Source: Pyrinomonadaceae bacterium (GTDB lineage: Bacteria > Acidobacteriota > Blastocatellia > Pyrinomonadales > Pyrinomonadaceae). Taken from it: DNA of 49,528 nt. Shown one piece after another: positions 34,444 through 43,190 of this stretch. A program made the position numbers and the translations under genes. The stretch covers positions 1 to 49,528 of the forward strand of contig JALHNX010000015.1 in the NCBI GenBank assembly GCA_022843305.1, written 5' to 3'. Below the pieces are notes generated by a model, which saw only the letters and a list, made by a program, of their open reading frames with translations, searched no databases and was not told the origin of the DNA. Each line of letters begins with the position of its first letter. Within the stretch, counting starts at the first letter, position 1.

Positions 34444-35757
34444 ATGAATCAAACATATATTAACGAACTGAAAAATCACATCGGCGCAGAAGTTACGCTG
34501 AAAGGTTGGCTTTACAACTCGCGTTCGAGCGGCAAGCTCGTCTTTTTACAATTACGCGACGGCACGGGAATCGTGCAGTGTGTCGTTTTCAAACCGAATA
34601 ATGAAGAATTGTTTGAAAATGCCAAATCATTGGGGCAGGAATCTTCGATCATCGTGACGGGAACGGTCAAAGAAGACACGCGCTCGGCAATCGGTGTCGA
34701 GATTGACGTGACGGATTTGGAAATTATCCAGAACGCGAGCGAATATCCGATCACGCCGAAGGAACACGGCACGGAATTTCTGATGGACAATCGGCATCTG
34801 TGGATTCGTTCCAAAAAACAACACGCCGTTTTGAAAATTCGCCACACGGTTATCAAAGCCGTGCGGGATTTCTTTGACGATAACGGATTTATTTTAGCCG
34901 ACACGCCGATTTTTACGCCCGCCGCCTGCGAAGGCACGACGACGCTTTTTGAAGTTGATTATTTTGAAGACGATAAAGCGTATCTGACGCAAAGCGGACA
35001 ACTCTACAACGAAGCGACCGCCGCCGCGTTCGGTAAATCTTACGCGTTTGGTCCGGTTTTCCGCGCCGAAAAATCGAAAACGCGCCGCCATCTGACCGAG
35101 TTTTGGATGGTCGAACCGGAAATGGCTTACGCGCAGCTTGATGATGTAATGAATTGGGGCGAGAAGTTAATCAAGTTTATCGTCGAGCGAGTATTAACCG
35201 ACCGCCGCGACGAATTAATCGTCTTAGAGCGCGATATTTCCAAACTCGAAGCGATTGTTGCCGAAGATTTTCCGCGTGTTCATTACGACGACGCGGTGAA
35301 ACTGCTCAAAGAAGGTTTTGCAAAAGGCGAACTCGAAAACGATTTTGAATGGGGCGGAGATTTCGGTGCGCCTGACGAAACTTATATTTCAAAACAATTC
35401 GACGCGCCGGTTTTCGTCCATCATTTCCCCGCCGCCATCAAAGCATTTTACTTTGAGCGCGACCGGACGCGCCCCGAACTCGCGCTCGGCGCAGACCTGC
35501 TCGCGCCCGAAGGTTACGGCGAAATCATCGGCGGCGGCGAACGCGCTTTCGATCTGGAATTTTTGGAAAAACAAATCGAAGCGCATAATCTGCCGAAGGA
35601 ATCGTTTGAATGGTATCTCGACCTGCGAAGGTTCGGCGCGGTTCCGCATGCCGGATTCGGAATGGGCATCGAACGCTGTACGGCTTGGATGTGCGGCATC
35701 GAACACGTTCGTGAAACAATCCCGTTTCCGCGTATGCTTTATCGTTTGAAACCTTAG
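34444..35757 (+). CDS. asnS: Asparaginyl-tRNA synthetase
   Basis: 437 aa. The N-terminal OB fold ('[26 protein letters not shown]') binds the anticodon. The class II catalytic core has motif 2 '[21 protein letters not shown]' (207-227 region) and motif 3 GFGMGIER at 404-411. The sequence '[17 protein letters not shown]' fits AsnRS rather than AspRS. Only 6 nt separate it from the methylase gene, with no Shine-Dalgarno that I can see. It therefore probably depends on read-through from the R-M genes. A partial copy of its 5' end lies at 32597. Confidence 0.95.
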   Translation: MNQTYINELKNHIGAEVTLKGWLYNSRSSGKLVFLQLRDGTGIVQCVVFKPNNEELFENAKSLGQESSIIVTGTVKEDTRSAIGVEIDVTDLEIIQNASEYPITPKEHGTEFLMDNRHLWIRSKKQHAVLKIRHTVIKAVRDFFDDNGFILADTPIFTPAACEGTTTLFEVDYFEDDKAYLTQSGQLYNEATAAAFGKSYAFGPVFRAEKSKTRRHLTEFWMVEPEMAYAQLDDVMNWGEKLIKFIVERVLTDRRDELIVLERDISKLEAIVAEDFPRVHYDDAVKLLKEGFAKGELENDFEWGGDFGAPDETYISKQFDAPVFVHHFPAAIKAFYFERDRTRPELALGADLLAPEGYGEIIGGGERAFDLEFLEKQIEAHNLPKESFEWYLDLRRFGAVPHAGFGMGIERCTAWMCGIEHVRETIPFPRMLYRLKP

Positions 35758-35761
35758 TTTA

Positions 35762-35806
35762 CGGCAAAAGAAAAACGGCGAAATAAACGCCGTTTTTCTT
35801 TTGCCG
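35762..35806 (+). terminator. Strong terminator after asnS
   Basis: A 19-bp perfect stem (35762-35780 with 35788-35806) with a 7-nt loop. The stem itself contains the A and T tracts, so it can stop transcription from both sides, including the convergent gene ending at 35819. Confidence 0.88.
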
Positions 35807-35818
35807 ATTTATTTTCCG

Positions 35819-36769
35819 CTATTGCTGCGGGTAAAAATTAAGTTCCTCGATGTTATCGCCGACATTAACAACCTGCGAACCATAATTTCCGCCTTTCGCT
35901 GAAACGCTGATTGTCACGATCTGTCCGGCGGAAATGTCCGTAAAACGGAAATAACCGAGGTGGTTTGTGCTGACCGTAATTGATTCGCCGCTGCTGTCGG
36001 TTAATGTCACGATCGCCCGCGAAACGCTTGTCCCGTAAGCCGAAAAAACACGCCCGCTGATTGTTACTCCGCCGGATGTCGGCGGATTGTAAACCGGCGC
36101 GGGATTAGAGGCGAAAGTTCCGGTTCCAGCCGCTGTAAAGCTGTTCAAAAAACCGCCCGCTCCGATTGATAAAAGCGGAAAAACCGAAGAAAAGGAAAGC
36201 CCCAAATTATTGGTTGAGTTCGGCACAAACCCTAAAAAATCGGATGTGTAAATAACCGTTTGCCGCGCTGACGAAGCCGTATAAGCGGCGGCATCCGTTA
36301 GGTCATCGCCCGCCAAACTCGATTTCGTCGTGCCGTCCGGCGTAATCACGGCGGTCAAAAGATTCCTTTGCGTGCCGGTTCCGACTCCCGCAACCGTATC
36401 TCTGATGATTCGGATGGTAAAAGTTCCATTGAACTGCTGAACATCCCGCGGCGGATCAGCGGCAATTTGAACCGCCGGTGTAGTTGTATTCGCCGTTATG
36501 TAGATATGCGCCATTTGCGGTCCCTGCAGAACCGCGGGAAGATTGGCGACGTTCTGATAAGAAAAGAAAATCGGCGATCCGTTTGGAATCGTATTGAAAT
36601 CGGCACTTGTCGTATTGTTCGTAAAAACGAAATCCTGTGAACCGTTTCTCTGAATAAACTGCCCGAAGGTAACGGTTTGAGCCTGTAAAAAAGTAACGGT
36701 TGATAATGTAAAGAAAATAAAAAAAGCCGCTTTTACGCTAAAAGACGACCGTGTTTTTGTTGTTTTCAT
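35819..36769 (-). CDS. Secreted protein with carboxypeptidase-regulatory-like domain
   Basis: 316 aa with a signal peptide (about 1-30, cleavage after LQA). The middle ~180 residues have a beta-rich composition with 'NLPAVLQGPQMAHIYITANTTTP' and no family I can name. The C-terminal ~80 residues ('VTISGRVFSAYGTSVSRAIVTLTDSSGESI ...' in short pieces, ending 'FRFTDISAGQIVTISVSAKGG') are the carboxypeptidase regulatory-like fold common in secreted Acidobacteriota and Bacteroidota proteins. Likely a surface or matrix protein. Function unknown. Confidence 0.75.
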   Translation of the reverse strand: MKTTKTRSSFSVKAAFFIFFTLSTVTFLQAQTVTFGQFIQRNGSQDFVFTNNTTSADFNTIPNGSPIFFSYQNVANLPAVLQGPQMAHIYITANTTTPAVQIAADPPRDVQQFNGTFTIRIIRDTVAGVGTGTQRNLLTAVITPDGTTKSSLAGDDLTDAAAYTASSARQTVIYTSDFLGFVPNSTNNLGLSFSSVFPLLSIGAGGFLNSFTAAGTGTFASNPAPVYNPPTSGGVTISGRVFSAYGTSVSRAIVTLTDSSGESITVSTNHLGYFRFTDISAGQIVTISVSAKGGNYGSQVVNVGDNIEELNFYPQQ

Positions 36770-37130
36770 AAATGCCCCCTTGTGTTCTCCCTTGTAAAAA
36801 CCTTAAAAATTTATAACCCGGTTGAGTTATAAATACCTAAAGTCAAATTTCAAGACCGCCGTGCGAGCGGTCGAGTTAGTGTATAAATGTAATCATACGT
36901 TGATGAAAATCGGTTTGTCCAGAGAATTTTATCTCTTATATGCCGCGAATTATACGAGAAAATCAAATATCCTTTAGAAATTTCGCCCGTAATTTTGATT
37001 ATTAGGTAGCATCTGTATGCTTTATAAATTTTTAATTTTAGTTTTATTCCCTGTTATTTTGCCCTATTTTTTTTATTCGTGATTCAAAATATTTTCATCT
37101 AAATCATTTTGTAACTGCGGTTACTGAAAA
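36770..37130. other. 361-nt gene-free spacer between divergent genes
   Basis: AT-rich. It holds a small dyad TTATAAC/GTTATAA at about 36810-36831 and presumably the two divergent promoters, which I cannot place with confidence. No ORF or RNA gene is visible. Confidence 0.4.
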
Positions 37131-37601
37131 ATGACAAGAAAAACGCTTTTCAAAATTGTAATTTTCAAATGCTCGGTTATCGGCTTGCTGTTTCTGCTTG
37201 CCGTTATTTTTAATTCGCCGTCAAAACAATCAATCATCACGGAAAAAAAAGCGATTTCCCGCGAAAATTTCGAGCTTGATGAAAAGCTTCAATCAAACGC
37301 CGACCAATTACTTTTTTTGTTTGATAATATGCCGCCGGTTAAGGTTTTTATCAAAGACGAACCAATCATAAAATCAGGCACTAACACCGAACGCGGGGTC
37401 GCTTATACGAGCTGCAAAAGTTTCGATTCTCCGAAAATCTTTGTTAAAAAAACTTTTTATCAAACCGCCAATCAAAAACAACTCGCCAACATTCTGAAAC
37501 ACGAACTGACGCACGCGTGGCTTTGCCGTCAAGGTCAAATGTCGGGACACAATAAACAATTTCGGGAAAAGTTCAAACAAGTCGGCGGATTCGGCAATTA
37601 A
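37131..37601 (+). CDS. Membrane-anchored SprT-like zinc metallopeptidase
   Basis: 156 aa. A transmembrane helix at about 8-28 anchors a domain with the zinc motif H-E-L-T-H at 124-128. The 'SGHNKQFREKF' segment at 139-149 follows, in which H140 is the likely third ligand. That spacing and the G-H-x-x-x-F pattern match SprT/Spartan-type folds. SprT-like proteins are usually soluble, so the anchor is unusual. The region around 'TSCKSFDSPKIFVKKTF' is the preceding strand pair. Substrate unknown. Confidence 0.7.
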   Translation: MTRKTLFKIVIFKCSVIGLLFLLAVIFNSPSKQSIITEKKAISRENFELDEKLQSNADQLLFLFDNMPPVKVFIKDEPIIKSGTNTERGVAYTSCKSFDSPKIFVKKTFYQTANQKQLANILKHELTHAWLCRQGQMSGHNKQFREKFKQVGGFGN

Positions 37602-37660
37602 CCGAAAAAATTTTGCCGTGTGGAAGTTGCTTGAAAACTCGAAAGACGTAAAAAAACAAG

Positions 37661-37753
37661 TATTATCAATTATCCATTATCCATTAACTTTGAAGGGTTA
37701 AATCGTTGATTAACCTGAAAAATAATTGGTAATTGATAATTGATAATTGATAA
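37661..37753. repeat. Inverted repeat built from tandem ATTATC(C/A)A words
   Basis: Left part TATTATCAATTATCCATTAT... (37661-37687) and right part with repeated AATTGAT words (about 37721-37753) are complementary. An inner hairpin GGTTAA/TTAACC sits between them. Same style as 28329-28386. Confidence 0.6.
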
Positions 37754-37844
37754 ATCCGATTTTCGTTCTTGAGCATTCAGTGTTTAAAAAAGCTTCCCGG
37801 AAAAACTCGAACTTTCAAACAAAAATACCGTAAAATGAAACGAT

Positions 37845-38234
37845 ATGAGCGATGAATACAAATTTAACGGCGCAGGTGGAACTCCGGGTGGTTTAATCGA
37901 ATTTTTTATCGGTCTCGGAATGGCAATTGCGGGCGCGTATCTTTTGACAAATCAGGTTACTGTTACCAGCGGTTTCTGGATGTTTGGAGGCTACAACAGT
38001 TTCGGATTGTCGTTAATTCCGCTGATTTTCGGCATCGGCATTTTGTTTTTCAACGGCAAATCAATTCTCGGATGGATTCTGCTATTCGCGGGTGTCATCA
38101 TCATCGGCGCGGGCATATTGATGAATCTGCAAATCTATTTCCGACCGACAAGCCTTTTCAACACGATAATAATGCTCGTCCTGCTCGCCGGCGGAATCGG
38201 TCTGATTGCTAAAGCCATCGCGGCGCATAAATAA
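37845..38234 (+). CDS. Small hypothetical membrane protein, four helices
   Basis: 129 aa. A short soluble start with 'GAGGTPGG' is followed by four hydrophobic segments at about 17-36, 50-68, 74-92 and 104-124, with a glycine-rich composition. No family recognised. It stands alone between repeat-rich spacers, and no clear Shine-Dalgarno or terminator is visible next to it. Confidence 0.65.
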   Translation: MSDEYKFNGAGGTPGGLIEFFIGLGMAIAGAYLLTNQVTVTSGFWMFGGYNSFGLSLIPLIFGIGILFFNGKSILGWILLFAGVIIIGAGILMNLQIYFRPTSLFNTIIMLVLLAGGIGLIAKAIAAHK

Positions 38235-38526
38235 ACTTTCAAAAATTTAAGAAGCAGGAACGTCATGAACCGTTCCTGCTCTGCTCAGGCGAAGACACGT
38301 GTTGCCTGTCCATGCCTTTTTTACCGCCTGACTCCTTTAAAATCTTCTATATTACGAGAAAATAAAGAATTCAGACGGTTTTCCAATTTCCGAATTTTTC
38401 GGGAAAAATCTTGTCCTGCAATTTTTTCTTTGGATTTATTTGAATATCAGGAAAATCCGAATTATTAAAAAATAAATGCCCTGATCTCGTGTTAGTACGA
38501 AATCAGGGCGGCAGTTCCGGTTGCTC

Positions 38527-38588
<62 letters not shown>

Positions 38589-38677
38589 ATTGCAACCACG
38601 AACTATTGTCATATTAACAAACGAGGTTCTTAATTTCAAGAATGGATGTTAATTTTCTATGAATTTATACAATAATT

Positions 38678-38894
38678 TATACTAAGTGAATGGACAGAAT
38701 TATTTTTAAGTTGGAGCGCGGGCAGCCTGCCCGCCCGCGCGTTCAAGCATAGCGAGAACAGGCGCGATACGCCTCGATTAACCCGAAAGTTGATTTTATG
38801 CAAACGGTGCATTCCGTTCTTGCTTCGCTCGAACGGTGCGGGCAAGGTTGCCCGCGCTCCGACTTTTACAAATTTATTTTGTCCACTTACTTAT
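38678..38894. mobile_element. MITE-like imperfect palindrome, about 217 nt
   Basis: The ends are inverted: TTATACTAAGTGAATGGACA on the left matches the reverse complement of TGTCCACTTACTTATAA on the right. Inside, GGAGCGCGGGCAGCCTGCCCGC (38713 onward, split here as GGAGCGCGGGCA + GCCTGCCCGC) pairs imperfectly with the GC-rich block ending at 38860. The GC-rich core contrasts with its AT-rich surroundings. Termini start at TA, as expected for elements using a TA target. No transposase is encoded. Confidence 0.6.
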
Positions 38895-39074
38895 AATGTG
38901 AATTTTTTGAATAGTTTTGTTTGAAAAACAACCGCTGCACTTTTCGATAAATTTATTAAACGTTTGAAAAATAAAATAAAACCAATGCGTGGCATCGTGA
39001 TTGCTTTACTAACGACGATTAATAAAAGTGTATCAAAATCACTTTTGATATCGGACGGACAAGGGAAAGGTTTT

Positions 39075-39116
39075 ACATTCATTATGAATGTCGGGTTGCA
39101 TTCATTAATGAATGCA
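39075..39116. promoter_or_regulatory. Paired dyads upstream of the response regulator gene
   Basis: ACATTCATTATGAATGT (39075-39091) and TGCATTCATTAATGAATGCA (39097-39116) are both perfect palindromes sharing CATTCAT/ATGAATG. Their centres are about 23.5 bp apart, close to two helical turns, which suits cooperative binding of a dimeric regulator. The gene starts 66 nt downstream. Confidence 0.5.
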
Positions 39117-39181
39117 GCATTTTTAATACAAAACCTGTGAAATTTATTTGTAAATTGTCCCGAGGATTGAGGAATTGATTT

Positions 39182-39547
39182 ATGAATAGAAAAATATTAA
39201 TAGTCGAAGATTACGAAGACAGCCGCCAATTTATGAAGTTCATATTTGAGGATTACGGCTATGAAGTCATCGAAGCCGCCGACGGTCTGCAAGCCGTCGA
39301 AACTATCAAAAACGAGTTTCCAAACCTTATTTTGATGGATATTTCGATGTCCGTGATGGACGGATTGACCGCCACGAAAAAAACCAGGAATTTCAAACAC
39401 GGCGCGGAAATTCCGATCATTGCGATCACGGCGCACGGCACACGCTTTTATGAAAAAGCGATCGCAGCCGGGTGTAATGATTTGATCGAAAAACCGATTG
39501 ATTTCGATTCGCTCGACACGGTTCTCAAACGTTATTTGAAGGATTAA
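39182..39547 (+). CDS. Stand-alone response regulator receiver domain (CheY-like)
   Basis: 121 aa, a single receiver domain with no output domain. Acidic pair E9-D10, phospho-acceptor D53 in 'LILMDISMSVMDG', T83 in 'IAITAH' and K104 in 'IEKPID' are all present, so it should be phosphorylated. GAGGAATTGATTT precedes the ATG. No histidine kinase is adjacent, so the partner is unknown. Palindromic sites upstream may regulate it. Confidence 0.92.
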   Translation: MNRKILIVEDYEDSRQFMKFIFEDYGYEVIEAADGLQAVETIKNEFPNLILMDISMSVMDGLTATKKTRNFKHGAEIPIIAITAHGTRFYEKAIAAGCNDLIEKPIDFDSLDTVLKRYLKD

Positions 39548-39583
39548 AAAAGGATGGTCTTTCAGAATTAATGCTGAGGAAAA

Positions 39584-39838
39584 ATACTTTCGGAATAAGT
39601 GAAAAGTGAAAGGTGATATGTGATAGATATTTCTTTGATAAGAAGTAGGACAGATTTATCATATTCAAAAAAACATCAGTAGAGCGAGCGGTAGCGAGTC
39701 TGCTTCGCCGATAGACAATCGCTAGTGAGTCAGACTCGCTACCGCTCGCTCTACTGATTGCCGACAGATTGAGATTTGTTTAATCCTGTCCAAAAACCTC
39801 TCACCTTTGACTTATCACCTTCGACTTATTCCGAAGTG
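39584..39838. mobile_element. 255-nt nested imperfect palindrome (MITE-like)
   Basis: The outer ends are inverted: ACTTTCGGAATAAGTGAAA on the left matches the reverse complement of the right end near 39810-39838. Next in are GGACAG/CTGTCC (about 39648 and 39787). The core is a perfect 28-bp inverted repeat, 39675-39702 with 39731-39758, containing GAGCGAGCGGTAGCGAG. No ORF. A related core occurs at 43021-43106. The remaining spacer to 39964 shows nothing else. Confidence 0.65.
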
Positions 39839-39964
39839 TCAAAGCCTAAAAACTTCGTTCAGCATAAAAAGAACAAACCCGCATATTATTTGGCGGATCA
39901 ACGAAGCGTGGTTATAATAACCTAATCGGCGAAAATTTTATTTCAAGTAACGATTTTCGGGAAA

Positions 39965-40858
39965 ATGTTCAGAAAAATTCAGCTTAAACTTACGGCGAAG
40001 GAAAGTCTTCTGACCGGAAACTTTTCGGTTTACCGCGCACTTCCGCGCCGGGAATTACGACGCGTCGGCGGATTTGTCTTTTTCGATCATTTCGATGCCG
40101 AAAATATCGCGCCTGCGCAATTCGATGTGCCGCCGCATCCGCACATCGGTCTGCAAACCGTGACCTATCTTTTTGAAGGCGAGATTCTGCACACCGATTC
40201 TTTGGGATTTCAGAAATTCATCCGCCCCGGCGCGGTCAATTGGATGACCGCCGGAAAAGGCATCACACATTCGGAACAGGTTTTGACATTACAAACGCGA
40301 ATGCACGGAATTCAAAGCTGGGTCGGACTGCCGCACGACAAACGAAAAATCGCGCCGTCGTTCGAGCATTTTGCCGAAGAAAATCTGGCGGTCGTCGAAT
40401 TGGAAAACGCCAAAATCCGCGTGTTGGCGGGAAATCTTGGCGAAAATCATTCGCCGATCCCGACTTTTCAGGAACTGACCTATTTAGATATTTCAGCCGC
40501 CGCTAATTGCTCGCTCGAAATAAATGTCAACCCTTCGCACGAATTGGCGGTTTACGTCTGCGCGGGTGAAATTTCGATTGATGGCGAAAGGGTCGAAAAA
40601 TTCGATCTGGCAAAACTCTCCGACGGCGCAGAAAAATTTGCTTTTTCGTGCGAAAACGAAACAAGATTCGTAATTTTCGGCGGCGAACAGCTGCCCGAAC
40701 CGACCGTCATTTACTGGAATTTCATCACCGACACGATCGGCGAAGCCAAACAGGCGATGGTAGATTGGGAAGACGGAAAATTTCCCGAAGTGACGAAATA
40801 TAAAAAGGTCGCCTCCGCGTCCGAAACGGAAGATTTGGAAAAAATGAAGTTGTTGTAA
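39965..40858 (+). CDS. Pirin family protein
   Basis: 297 aa with two cupin halves. The N-terminal half has the metal site H58, H60 ('PPHPHIGLQTVTYLFEG'), H102 and E104 ('GKGITHSEQV'), and 'RRVGGFVFFDHFD' before it, the classical pirin pattern. Bacterial pirins include quercetin dioxygenases and regulators of central metabolism; which applies here is unknown. No strong Shine-Dalgarno. It is followed after ~100 nt by the NPP-type gene on the same strand. Confidence 0.9.
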   Translation: MFRKIQLKLTAKESLLTGNFSVYRALPRRELRRVGGFVFFDHFDAENIAPAQFDVPPHPHIGLQTVTYLFEGEILHTDSLGFQKFIRPGAVNWMTAGKGITHSEQVLTLQTRMHGIQSWVGLPHDKRKIAPSFEHFAEENLAVVELENAKIRVLAGNLGENHSPIPTFQELTYLDISAAANCSLEINVNPSHELAVYVCAGEISIDGERVEKFDLAKLSDGAEKFAFSCENETRFVIFGGEQLPEPTVIYWNFITDTIGEAKQAMVDWEDGKFPEVTKYKKVASASETEDLEKMKLL

Positions 40859-40961
40859 CATTAAATTGCTTCAGAAGTTGTCTAATTGTATTTTAGAACC
40901 GCGAAACAACACAAATGCCCCCGAAAATAATTCGTGTCGTTTTGCGGCAAGTATTGAATTT

Positions 40962-42194
40962 ATGAAAAATTTTATTTGTTTTTTGTTTCTGCTTTCCCTT
41001 TCAATCCCGGTTTTTTCACAACAACCTGTTAAAGACCTCAAACCGACGGTGATTTTAATCTCGCTCGACGGTTTGCGGTATGATTATCTCGAAAAATTCA
41101 ATCCGCCGACATTGAACAAATTAGCGAAGGAAGGGGTTCGCGCAAAATGGATGATTCCGTCGTTTCCGACCAAGACTTTTCCGAATCATTACACGATTGC
41201 AACCGGACTTTATCCGGCGAATCACGGAATTGTCGAAAACAACGTCTATGATTTCGGGACGGTTTTTTCGATGTCAAAACGCAAGGAAGTCGAAAATCCG
41301 CGCTGGTGGGGCGGCGAACCGATTTGGGTCACGGCTGAGAAACAAGGACAGATCGCCGCATCGTATTTTTTTGTCGGCTCGGAAACCAAAATCCAAGGTA
41401 AACAGCCGACTTTTTGGCGGGCTTATAACGGAACGGTTCCGCCGGAAATGCGCGTTGACAAAGCGCTCGGCTGGTTCGATTTACCGCAATCGCAACGCCC
41501 GACGATGATGACGCTTTATTTTTCAGACGTTGACGACGCGGGACACGCTTTTTCGCCCGATGCCGAGGAAACGAAATACGCAGTCTGGAATGTTGACCGC
41601 TATGTTGAAAGATTGGTCAACGGTTTAAAGGCGCGGAAAATTGATAAAAATGTAAATATCATCATTGTTTCCGATCACGGAATGGCACCGGTTTATTTGA
41701 AAAATGCGACGTTTCTCGACGATTATTTTGATTTCGAGCTGGCTGAAAAAATCCTCTGGACAAACGAAATCGTCCAGATTTTTCCGAATCCGGGCAAAAC
41801 CGACGAGATTTTTTCAAAGATCAACAAGCTGGAACACACGACCTGCTGGAAAAAAGCCGACATTCCCGACCGCCTTAATTACAAACACGGCAAACGCGTC
41901 GCGCCGATTATCTGTTCATCCGCAGAAAGCCGGATAACGACGAGCCGCGAACGTTACAAAGATTGGATGGAAAACGTTTCCGATCCCGAAAAACCGCGCG
42001 GCGCACACGGCTATGATAACCGTTATCAATCAATGCAGGCGACCTTTATCGCGCACGGCGAAGCCTTCAAAAAAGGTTTTACCGCCGAACCTTTTGAAAA
42101 CATTCACGTTTACATCCTGATGTGCCGGATTCTCGGCTTAACACCCGCCAAAAACGATGGTAATTTAGACGCGGTTCGTGATATGTTGAAGTAA
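40962..42194 (+). CDS. Secreted nucleotide pyrophosphatase/phosphodiesterase (NPP family)
   Basis: The frame opens at 40866, but the M at 40962 starts a clean signal peptide (residues 1-20, cleavage near FSQ), giving 410 aa. Alkaline-phosphatase-superfamily motifs follow: 'ISLDGLRYDYL' (metal-binding D36), 'FPTKTFPNHYTIATGLYP' with T72 as nucleophile, 'DVDDAGHAFSP', 'IIVSDHGMAPV' and 'GAHGYDNRYQSMQATFIAHG'. The family hydrolyses nucleotide or phospholipid phosphodiesters in the periplasm or outside the cell. A lipoprotein gene follows 19 nt later and may be cotranscribed. Confidence 0.9.
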   Translation: MKNFICFLFLLSLSIPVFSQQPVKDLKPTVILISLDGLRYDYLEKFNPPTLNKLAKEGVRAKWMIPSFPTKTFPNHYTIATGLYPANHGIVENNVYDFGTVFSMSKRKEVENPRWWGGEPIWVTAEKQGQIAASYFFVGSETKIQGKQPTFWRAYNGTVPPEMRVDKALGWFDLPQSQRPTMMTLYFSDVDDAGHAFSPDAEETKYAVWNVDRYVERLVNGLKARKIDKNVNIIIVSDHGMAPVYLKNATFLDDYFDFELAEKILWTNEIVQIFPNPGKTDEIFSKINKLEHTTCWKKADIPDRLNYKHGKRVAPIICSSAESRITTSRERYKDWMENVSDPEKPRGAHGYDNRYQSMQATFIAHGEAFKKGFTAEPFENIHVYILMCRILGLTPAKNDGNLDAVRDMLK

Positions 42195-42213
42195 ATCCCT
42201 TGAGGTTTATTAA

Positions 42214-42924
42214 ATGAAGATATTGTTTCTTGTAATTTTTTTCTCCGTTTTCACGGTCGGCTGTAATAATTTTTCTACCAAAGCCCAAATCAGAGCTTCA
42301 AACACGGGAAAAATTGTCAACGTCAACCAAAACACATCAACCACGAATAACAAAACCAAATCGCCCGATATTTCGCGGTTTGATTTCAAAAACTTTACAT
42401 TTCCCGATTTTAGTCCTGTAATTAGCGAAAAAACTTTTACGCTGATAAACGGGGCAAGCGACCAAAAGAACGTTTATCCGAAATACCGTCTGAGAAAAAC
42501 TTATTATTTCGATCTGACCGGCGACCAAAAGAACGAAGCCGTTTCACATATCATCGCCGATGGCTGTCAGATGGGTTGCGAAACGAGCAATTTGTTTTAC
42601 ATTCACTCGGAGGAAAACAATCGGCTTAAACTGATCTGGAAAATCGCCACGGGCGGCGATGTTTTGGGCGGATTAAAGTCTGTAAACTTTAAGGCTAACG
42701 AAATTACCTTTGAGGTTTTCGGCAATTGTATGGTTGAAAATCAGATAATAAAACCCGAAGTTGATTTGAAGAAAAACGCCAAACTGAAAACGACGAATTA
42801 TACGAGATTAGTTTTTTCGGGCGGCGAAACCGGTTTTACGCAAACCGCCAGAGAAGTTCTGCCGCTTGCGACAAACATTGATTTTACCGAATACCGCACG
42901 CAAATCAGCTTTGGAGAACAATAA
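42214..42924 (+). CDS. Hypothetical lipoprotein
   Basis: 236 aa. A lipoprotein signal ends in F-T-V-G-C17. A Ser/Thr/Asn-rich linker (~25-50) follows, then a domain with 'YYFDLTGDQKNEAVSHI', 'ADGCQMGCETSNLFYIHSEENN' and 'LKLIWKIATGGDVLGG'. That layout recalls VCBS-like single-repeat lipoproteins that report 'tested' quantities, but I do not recognise a named family. Two cysteines at the C-x-x-x-C could pair. It is near the NPP-type gene, with which it is probably cotranscribed. Confidence 0.65.
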   Translation: MKILFLVIFFSVFTVGCNNFSTKAQIRASNTGKIVNVNQNTSTTNNKTKSPDISRFDFKNFTFPDFSPVISEKTFTLINGASDQKNVYPKYRLRKTYYFDLTGDQKNEAVSHIIADGCQMGCETSNLFYIHSEENNRLKLIWKIATGGDVLGGLKSVNFKANEITFEVFGNCMVENQIIKPEVDLKKNAKLKTTNYTRLVFSGGETGFTQTAREVLPLATNIDFTEYRTQISFGEQ

Positions 42925-42926
42925 AG

Positions 42927-43190
42927 CAGAGGAGGAGAAAGGGCGAAAGAGAGAGTCTTTCTGTAATTAATCTTGAAAGATTTAATTTTATGCCAGGTGA
43001 CGTGAAAAGTTGGGCGATCAAATCGGTATAGCGAGCGGTAGGGAGACTTGTTGCCATTGATGGTTTTCAACAGTAACGGTGTTCGCTATCGCTCACTATA
43101 CTGATTTTTTATCTCATTTTTTTGACGCAATTTGGTAGTAGATTCAAGATTTTTTAACGAAAATTTTCTCCCTTTCTCCTCTTCTTTTTC
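42927..43190. mobile_element. Second nested imperfect palindrome (MITE-like), about 264 nt
   Basis: Outer arms: the GAGGAGAAAGGG word near 42930-42945 is inverted at about 43167-43184. The core, 43021-43046 with 43081-43106, is a 26-nt imperfect inverted repeat carrying TATAGCGAGCGGTAG, close to the core of the element at 39584-39838. The right edge meets the stop of the minus-strand metallophosphoesterase gene. Confidence 0.55.

Noticed and set aside
38265..38468. 67-codon frame after the small membrane protein gene
   Set aside because: No ribosome site, no domain and an amino-acid composition unlike real proteins; it sits in a repeat-rich spacer.
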